A stretch of 8,763 nucleotides of DNA from contig CALLVB010000014.1 of NCBI GenBank assembly GCA_938010795.1, forward strand, positions 1 to 8,763, given 5' to 3'. The position numbers and the translations under genes were made by a program. This stretch comes from Minisyncoccota bacterium. Lineage in GTDB: Bacteria; Patescibacteriota; Minisyncoccia; Phycocordibacterales; GCA-2747955. Below the pieces are notes generated by a model. The model saw only the letters and a list, made by a program, of their open reading frames with translations. It was not told the DNA's origin and did not search any database. Shown in pieces: positions 6,023-8,763 of the stretch; the stretch's first letter is position 1; every line of letters starts with the position of its first letter.

Positions 6023-6178
6023 TTACAGACGTTGTTTAAGTGCGCCGATAGGTTTCATGACGTCAAAGTACTCAACGTTACCTGAGGCGATATCAGCAGC
6101 TGTGGCATATTTGGCTTTGACTACAAATTTCTTATCTTTATCTGTAACAAAAGAGTGAGGTGTCTTGTCATGGGACAT
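6023..6178 (-). CDS. 51-residue protein, unknown; second gene of the minus-strand pair
   Basis: The frame encodes 51 residues from the ATG at 6178, which lies one base after the TGA of the upstream gene (TGA-T-ATG), the same spacing as the membrane protein-ychF junction. It begins MSHDKTPHSFVTDKDKKFVVKAKYA, has a short strand-like core (KFVVKAKY) and ends KPIGALKQRL. There is no signal peptide or membrane segment. No Shine-Dalgarno is seen, so translation would depend on reinitiation after the upstream gene. The frame stays open further upstream to about 6211 with other start options (ATG at 6193, TTG at 6211), overlapping the 180-residue frame. An alternative reading is that both frames are one protein split by a single-base frameshift. 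Family not recognised. Confidence 0.55.
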   Translation of the reverse strand: MSHDKTPHSFVTDKDKKFVVKAKYATAADIASGNVEYFDVMKPIGALKQRL

Positions 6179-6179
6179 A

Positions 6180-6722
6180 TCAGACACCAAGGCCATGTGA
6201 TACTTTACCAAAAGAACGTCTCAAAGTTTGGTCACTTTTTTTGTAAGAAAAGTAAACATCATAGAGACTTTGCACATTAGAAGGTGCACTTTGGTTTACG
6301 CAGCCCATAAAAACGATCTCATCATCATCTGAGCTGATAAAGTCCTGTATAGCTTCTTTTGAAACATCAAAGTAATGTCTCACAAATGGCTTATTCCAGT
6401 TATCTGGACTAAGTGCTATGTCTTTGTCAAACGAGAATTTTAACAAATCCTCTGCGGGAATATTTTCCATCACTATAGTGCCCGTATCAAGAGATTCTTC
6501 AGTAAAGCCTCGAGTGATCTTGAGTTGTCTACCTTGAGGATCAAGTATGCCTTTAAATCTCAGAATGGTAGCGCCTTTGTCTGATTGGACCATGCCACTC
6601 AATATATTGGTGCCTCTTCGGACAATTTCTGAAAAGATAAATTCATCATCATTTTTATCATAAAGAGTAAATGACGAACTCAAGATTTCTCTCGGATGTC
6701 TTAATTCGAATGTTGTTGCCAT
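6180..6722 (-). CDS. 180-residue protein, unknown; first gene of the minus-strand pair
   Basis: The start is set at the ATG at 6722 because AAAGGAG lies six bases upstream; an earlier ATG at 6761 would add 13 residues but overlaps the promoter. The protein (MATTFELRHPREIL...) has no signal peptide or membrane helix. It alternates short strands (TIVMENIPA, EIVFMGCVNQ, YDVYFSYKK) with acidic loops (KNDDEF, SSDDDE), suggesting a mixed alpha/beta cytoplasmic protein. I recognise no family or catalytic motif. It ends in TGA, the only TGA stop seen in the window, at the point where the 51-residue frame takes over, so a frameshifted longer protein of about 230 residues cannot be excluded. The promoter has a clear -35 and -10 and overlaps a perfect palindrome, which suggests regulation. 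Confidence 0.7.
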   Translation of the reverse strand: MATTFELRHPREILSSSFTLYDKNDDEFIFSEIVRRGTNILSGMVQSDKGATILRFKGILDPQGRQLKITRGFTEESLDTGTIVMENIPAEDLLKFSFDKDIALSPDNWNKPFVRHYFDVSKEAIQDFISSDDDEIVFMGCVNQSAPSNVQSLYDVYFSYKKSDQTLRRSFGKVSHGLGV

Positions 6723-6728
6723 AACGGT

Positions 6729-6735
6729 CTCCTTT
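6729..6735 (-). promoter_or_regulatory. Shine-Dalgarno that fixes the start at 6722
   Basis: On the minus strand this reads AAAGGAG, six bases from the ATG at 6722. It supports that start over the ATG at 6761. Confidence 0.85.
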
Positions 6736-6752
6736 GAAAGCAATCTAAATTG

Positions 6753-6780
6753 ATTATACATAACAAATATATATTGACAA
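6753..6780 (-). promoter_or_regulatory. sigma70-type promoter of the minus-strand pair
   Basis: On the minus strand the -35 is TTGTCA (6775-6780, 5 of 6), the spacer is 16 bp and the -10 is TATAAT (6753-6758, 6 of 6). The predicted start near 6746 leaves a 24-nt leader containing the Shine-Dalgarno. The -35 lies in the middle of the palindrome at 6767-6787. Confidence 0.75.
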
Positions 6781-6787
6781 TATATAT
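6767..6787. repeat. perfect 21-bp palindrome, candidate operator
   Basis: Two 10-base arms (6767-6776 and 6778-6787) are exact inverse complements around one A. The inner part reads ATTG-A-CAAT, and TATATA runs extend it. It covers the -35 of the minus-strand promoter in a divergent region, a typical place for a dimeric repressor. The AT repeats make part of the symmetry easy to get by chance. Confidence 0.55.
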
Positions 6788-6788
6788 A

Positions 6789-6823
6789 AAAATGATGAAA
6801 TATGTCTTATCTTTGATCATTTT
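6789..6823. repeat. second inverted repeat in the divergent region
   Basis: AAAATGAT (6789-6796) and ATCATTTT (6816-6823) are exact inverse complements, 19 bases apart. The right arm touches the -35 of the plus-strand promoter. It could be a second operator or chance in AT-rich DNA. Confidence 0.35.
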
Positions 6824-6849
6824 GTTATTTATATGTAATGTTTTATACT
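6822..6849 (+). promoter_or_regulatory. sigma70-type promoter of the plus-strand pair
   Basis: The -35 is TTGTTA (6822-6827, 4 of 6), the spacer is 16 bp and the -10 is TATACT (6844-6849, 5 of 6). The predicted start near 6856 gives a 27-nt leader with AAAGGA seven to eight bases before the ATG. Confidence 0.6.
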
Positions 6850-6869
6850 CAAATCAGTGCTTAATTTAG

Positions 6870-6875
6870 AAAGGA
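6870..6875 (+). promoter_or_regulatory. Shine-Dalgarno of the 143-aa gene
   Basis: The bases AAAGGA end seven bases before the ATG at 6883, at normal distance, and support that start. Confidence 0.75.
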
Positions 6876-6882
6876 TATACAA

Positions 6883-7314
6883 ATGCCACTTAAAATATTT
6901 GTAGCAAAACCTGTATATCCTGATGATATTATTCCAGGTATGCGGCTATATGAGGTTAAAGGCAACAAAACCGGACAAGGTTTTAAACACTTTTACTTTG
7001 ATGTTGATTTAAAACGCGGACGTATTTATTCCTGTCCAAGATTTAAAGATGTTCCTGATGGTCAAGATAGTGCAATTGCAGAATCTAGAATATTCAAGAT
7101 TGAACAAGTACAGGTATGTCCATTAGTTCAATGGATCCGTAAACATATGAAACAAAGATCAGTTCCAGCTTCGGTATTAGCTGATGAAATTGAACATGTA
7201 CTCAGAAAGGAGGTAACATGGAAGAATATCGATTTAATCCAAAAGGATTTTCTGACCCACTTCGTCGAGCCTTCGTTCGAGTTGACAAGGTCATCTCATC
7301 AAAGGGACGCGTAG
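6883..7314 (+). CDS. 143-residue protein, unknown; first gene of the plus-strand pair
   Basis: The start at ATG 6883 is supported by an upstream AAAGGA. The first 75 or so residues look beta-rich and contain aromatic and basic stretches (GQGFKHFYFDVDLKRGRIYSCPRFKDVPDG), followed by a helical region (PLVQWIRKHMKQRSVPASVLADEIEHVLRKE). It has two cysteines (51, 79) too far apart for a simple metal-binding pair, and no signal peptide or membrane segment. I do not recognise the family. The last 97 bases overlap the next gene in another frame, which is unusually long. In the alternative frame a TAA lies at 7214-7216, one base before the next ATG, giving a usual operon junction; a one-base insertion near the end may therefore have extended this frame. 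The true C-terminus is uncertain beyond about residue 110. Confidence 0.65.
   Translation: MPLKIFVAKPVYPDDIIPGMRLYEVKGNKTGQGFKHFYFDVDLKRGRIYSCPRFKDVPDGQDSAIAESRIFKIEQVQVCPLVQWIRKHMKQRSVPASVLADEIEHVLRKEVTWKNIDLIQKDFLTHFVEPSFELTRSSHQRDA
7207..7214 (+). promoter_or_regulatory. near-perfect Shine-Dalgarno inside the upstream gene
   Basis: The string AAGGAGGT ends three bases before the ATG at 7218. It is the strongest ribosome site in the window and shows that the 95-residue frame is translated separately although it lies within the preceding frame. Confidence 0.85.
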
Positions 7315-7505
7315 TAAGAGTTATTGCTCGTTATGCTGTTGGTGGTCGGCCTGAAAAAGGCACTAGTACTGCACATATAACAAGCAGAGATTCGCACACA
7401 GGTAAGCCTTTTTTAAAGGCAGTAAGAATACCTGGTAGGGACAGAGATAAACTAAAAGCCCAACATAAAAAAGGTCTCGCAAGACAACTCGAGATGTTTG
7501 GCTAA
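7218..7505 (+). CDS. 95-residue basic protein, unknown; second gene of the plus-strand pair
   Basis: A small, strongly basic protein rich in Arg, Lys and Gly, with no signal peptide or membrane segment. It begins MEEYRFNPKGFSDPLRRAF. The middle has strand patterns (RVVRVIARYAVGG) and a Gly/Ser/Thr-rich stretch (GTSTAHITSRDSHTGKP). It ends in a basic helix (GRDRDKLKAQHKKGLARQLEMFG). The charge would suit nucleic-acid binding, but no known motif is present and I do not recognise the family. Translation is well supported by the Shine-Dalgarno at 7207-7214. It shares a promoter with the 143-residue gene and is followed at once by a terminator. A pairing such as toxin with antitoxin would fit the size and order, but nothing in the sequence shows this. 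Confidence 0.75.
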   Translation: MEEYRFNPKGFSDPLRRAFVRVDKVISSKGRVVRVIARYAVGGRPEKGTSTAHITSRDSHTGKPFLKAVRIPGRDRDKLKAQHKKGLARQLEMFG

Positions 7506-7511
7506 TATACA

Positions 7512-7536
7512 CACGCGCTTCCCAGCGCGTGCTTTT
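7512..7536 (+). terminator. terminator of the plus-strand pair, abutting the gltX promoter
   Basis: CACGCGCT (7512-7519) pairs perfectly with AGCGCGTG (7524-7531) around TCCC, followed by CTTTT. The last T of the run is also the T of the TG in the gltX extended -10 box. Confidence 0.85.
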
Positions 7537-7544
7537 GTTATAAT
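7536..7544 (+). promoter_or_regulatory. extended -10 promoter of gltX
   Basis: TGT precedes a perfect TATAAT (7539-7544). The -35 position falls in the terminator hairpin and matches nothing. The predicted start near 7551 is 3 bases before the ATG, so the mRNA would be practically leaderless. Confidence 0.7.
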
Positions 7545-7553
7545 ACCGAGACT

Positions 7554-8763
7554 ATGACACAAAAAGTAATTACTCGGTTTCCGCCATCACCAACAGGGCT
7601 TATGCATGTTGGGAATATTAGATCTCTACTATTTAATTATTTATATGCACGTAAGAACAATGGAGAGATTGTGATGCGCTTCGAAGATACCGACAGAGAA
7701 AGGAGTACACAAGAATTTGCAGATCAAATGTTAGTAGATCTTGCAACACTTGGTCTTGATTATGATCACGGGCCCTTTTATCAATCACATAAAACAGAAC
7801 GGTATGTTGAGGTGATCAGACAACTCATAGAGCAAGGTGACGCATACGAGGCTGAAGAATCAAACGACGGATCAGGAAAAGTAATTCGTTTCAAAAATCC
7901 AAATACAGAGATAACATTTATCGACTGCGTTCGAGGTGACATCACCATTAATACAACTGACTTTGGTGATTTTGTGATTGCACGTTCAATTGATAATCCA
8001 CTGTATCATCTTACTGTTGTTGTTGACGATATTGATGGAGGTATTACTCACGTTATTCGTGGTGAAGATCATATTACGAGTACACCACGACAGATTCTTC
8101 TCATTCAAGCTCTGGGAGGACAGGTACCGATTTATACTCATCTTCCTTTAATTGTTGGAGATGACAAGAAGAAGCTTGGTAAAAGGCATGGCGCAGTTCA
8201 CCTAGGCGAATTTGTAAAGCAAGGATATGTACCAGCTGCTGTTATAAATCAATTGGCACTGCTCGGATGGAACCCTGGGGATGAACGAGAGATCTTTACA
8301 CTCGAAGAGCTTGTACAAGAATTTTCATTGGATCGTGTACAAAAGGGATCTGCTACATTTTCATATCAAAAACTTGACGATATTAACAAACAACACCTAC
8401 TGAGGCTTACGGACGACGAATATAAGACGTATGTAGAATCATTTTTGTCAGATGATCTGCGTCACAAATTTCAAGAGCAAGAAGATTTGTTTAGTAAGGT
8501 GATGAAATCAATCTTGAGGGATAGAGTGCAAAAATTTGCTGATGTAGTAGAAATGGAGGAAGGAGGTGAGTTTAACTACCTATTCGCTGTACAAGCTTGC
8601 AATGAAGAACTCATGTCTTTTAAAGATGAGGGATTTGAATCTGCAAAGACCAATCTAAGGCTTGTTGCTGAAAAATTGTCCAAAATAGATGAAGCGGGAT
8701 GGACTGCAGATGGTATTAAAGAAACATTATGGGATTGGTCAGGAGAGGTTGGACGAGGTTCAG
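7554..8763 (+). CDS. gltX: glutamyl-tRNA synthetase, 5' part (3' end outside window)
   Basis: This class I aminoacyl-tRNA synthetase charges tRNA-Glu, and in bacteria without GlnRS often tRNA-Gln too. The frame is open from the ATG to the right edge: 403 complete codons. The N-terminus reads RFPPSPTGLMHVGN, where HVGN (18-21) stands for the HIGH motif, followed by MRFEDTDRERS (41-51). HVIRGEDHITSTPRQILL (166-183) and LPLIVGDDKKKLGKRHGAV carry the active-site block; KLGKR (207-211) is the KMSKS equivalent. LLGWNPGDEREIFTLEEL (236-253) begins the anticodon-binding part. The segment between QGDAYEAE and KVIRFKNP is only about ten residues, where many GluRS have a longer stretch with a possible zinc site, so this is a shortened form without zinc ligands. 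There is no Shine-Dalgarno. About 60 to 90 C-terminal residues are probably outside the window. Confidence 0.95.
   Translation, partial: MTQKVITRFPPSPTGLMHVGNIRSLLFNYLYARKNNGEIVMRFEDTDRERSTQEFADQMLVDLATLGLDYDHGPFYQSHKTERYVEVIRQLIEQGDAYEAEESNDGSGKVIRFKNPNTEITFIDCVRGDITINTTDFGDFVIARSIDNPLYHLTVVVDDIDGGITHVIRGEDHITSTPRQILLIQALGGQVPIYTHLPLIVGDDKKKLGKRHGAVHLGEFVKQGYVPAAVINQLALLGWNPGDEREIFTLEELVQEFSLDRVQKGSATFSYQKLDDINKQHLLRLTDDEYKTYVESFLSDDLRHKFQEQEDLFSKVMKSILRDRVQKFADVVEMEEGGEFNYLFAVQACNEELMSFKDEGFESAKTNLRLVAEKLSKIDEAGWTADGIKETLWDWSGEVGRGS

Noticed and set aside
6180..6182. Genetic code with TGA read as Gly (as in Absconditabacteria and Gracilibacteria)
   Set aside because: All conserved genes are full length with no in-frame TGA, and reading through this TGA gives only a short run with another TGA and then a TAA.
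6723..6761. Upstream start (ATG 6761) for the 180-residue protein
   Set aside because: It overlaps the -10 box and precedes the predicted transcription start, while ATG 6722 has a good Shine-Dalgarno.
1..8763. tRNA genes, CRISPR arrays and insertion sequences
   Set aside because: No T-loop with matching acceptor stem, no regularly spaced repeats, and no transposase or terminal inverted repeats were seen.

Overview
The window is AT-rich bacterial DNA with very tight gene packing, short proteins, the standard genetic code (full-length genes have no in-frame TGA) and mostly one-gene or two-gene units. Together with a glutamyl-tRNA synthetase that carries HVGN instead of HIGH and has a shortened insertion, this fits a member of the Patescibacteria (CPR) with a reduced genome. 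That placement is an inference from style and family features, and I cannot name a lineage.

Layout. 1-646: 3' part of glutamate racemase (murI). 647-885: a gene-free stretch holding three DnaA-box-like repeats, then a compact promoter-structured RNA-terminator unit (about 717-825). 886-1125: a small charged protein with its own promoter, facing a secreted protein on the minus strand (1189-1638); the two share a terminator in both directions. 1639-1777: a divergent promoter region. 1778-3476: a five-helix membrane protein joined to the ATPase YchF. 3543-5165: malic enzyme and a two-helix membrane protein that resembles DUF3592. 5210-5965: a slipin-type SPFH protein, ended by a strong bidirectional terminator. 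6023-7505: a four-gene block of unrecognised proteins, two on each strand, around a divergent promoter region that contains a perfect 21-bp palindrome and a second inverted repeat. 7554-8763: 5' part of gltX.

Two expression styles are visible. The recognisable housekeeping genes and the genes next to them have no Shine-Dalgarno sequence. Their promoters have an extended -10 box (TGN + TATAAT-like) with no clear -35, and gltX and the malic enzyme gene would give almost leaderless mRNAs. By contrast, the secreted-protein gene and three of the four genes in 6023-7505 have strong Shine-Dalgarno sequences. The promoters of these units also have a recognisable -35 box. This split suggests that the second group is accessory, regulated or of separate origin.

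The best candidates for something undescribed are the structured RNA at 717-825 and the divergent four-gene cassette at 6023-7505. No CRISPR array, tRNA, rRNA, transposase or insertion sequence was seen.
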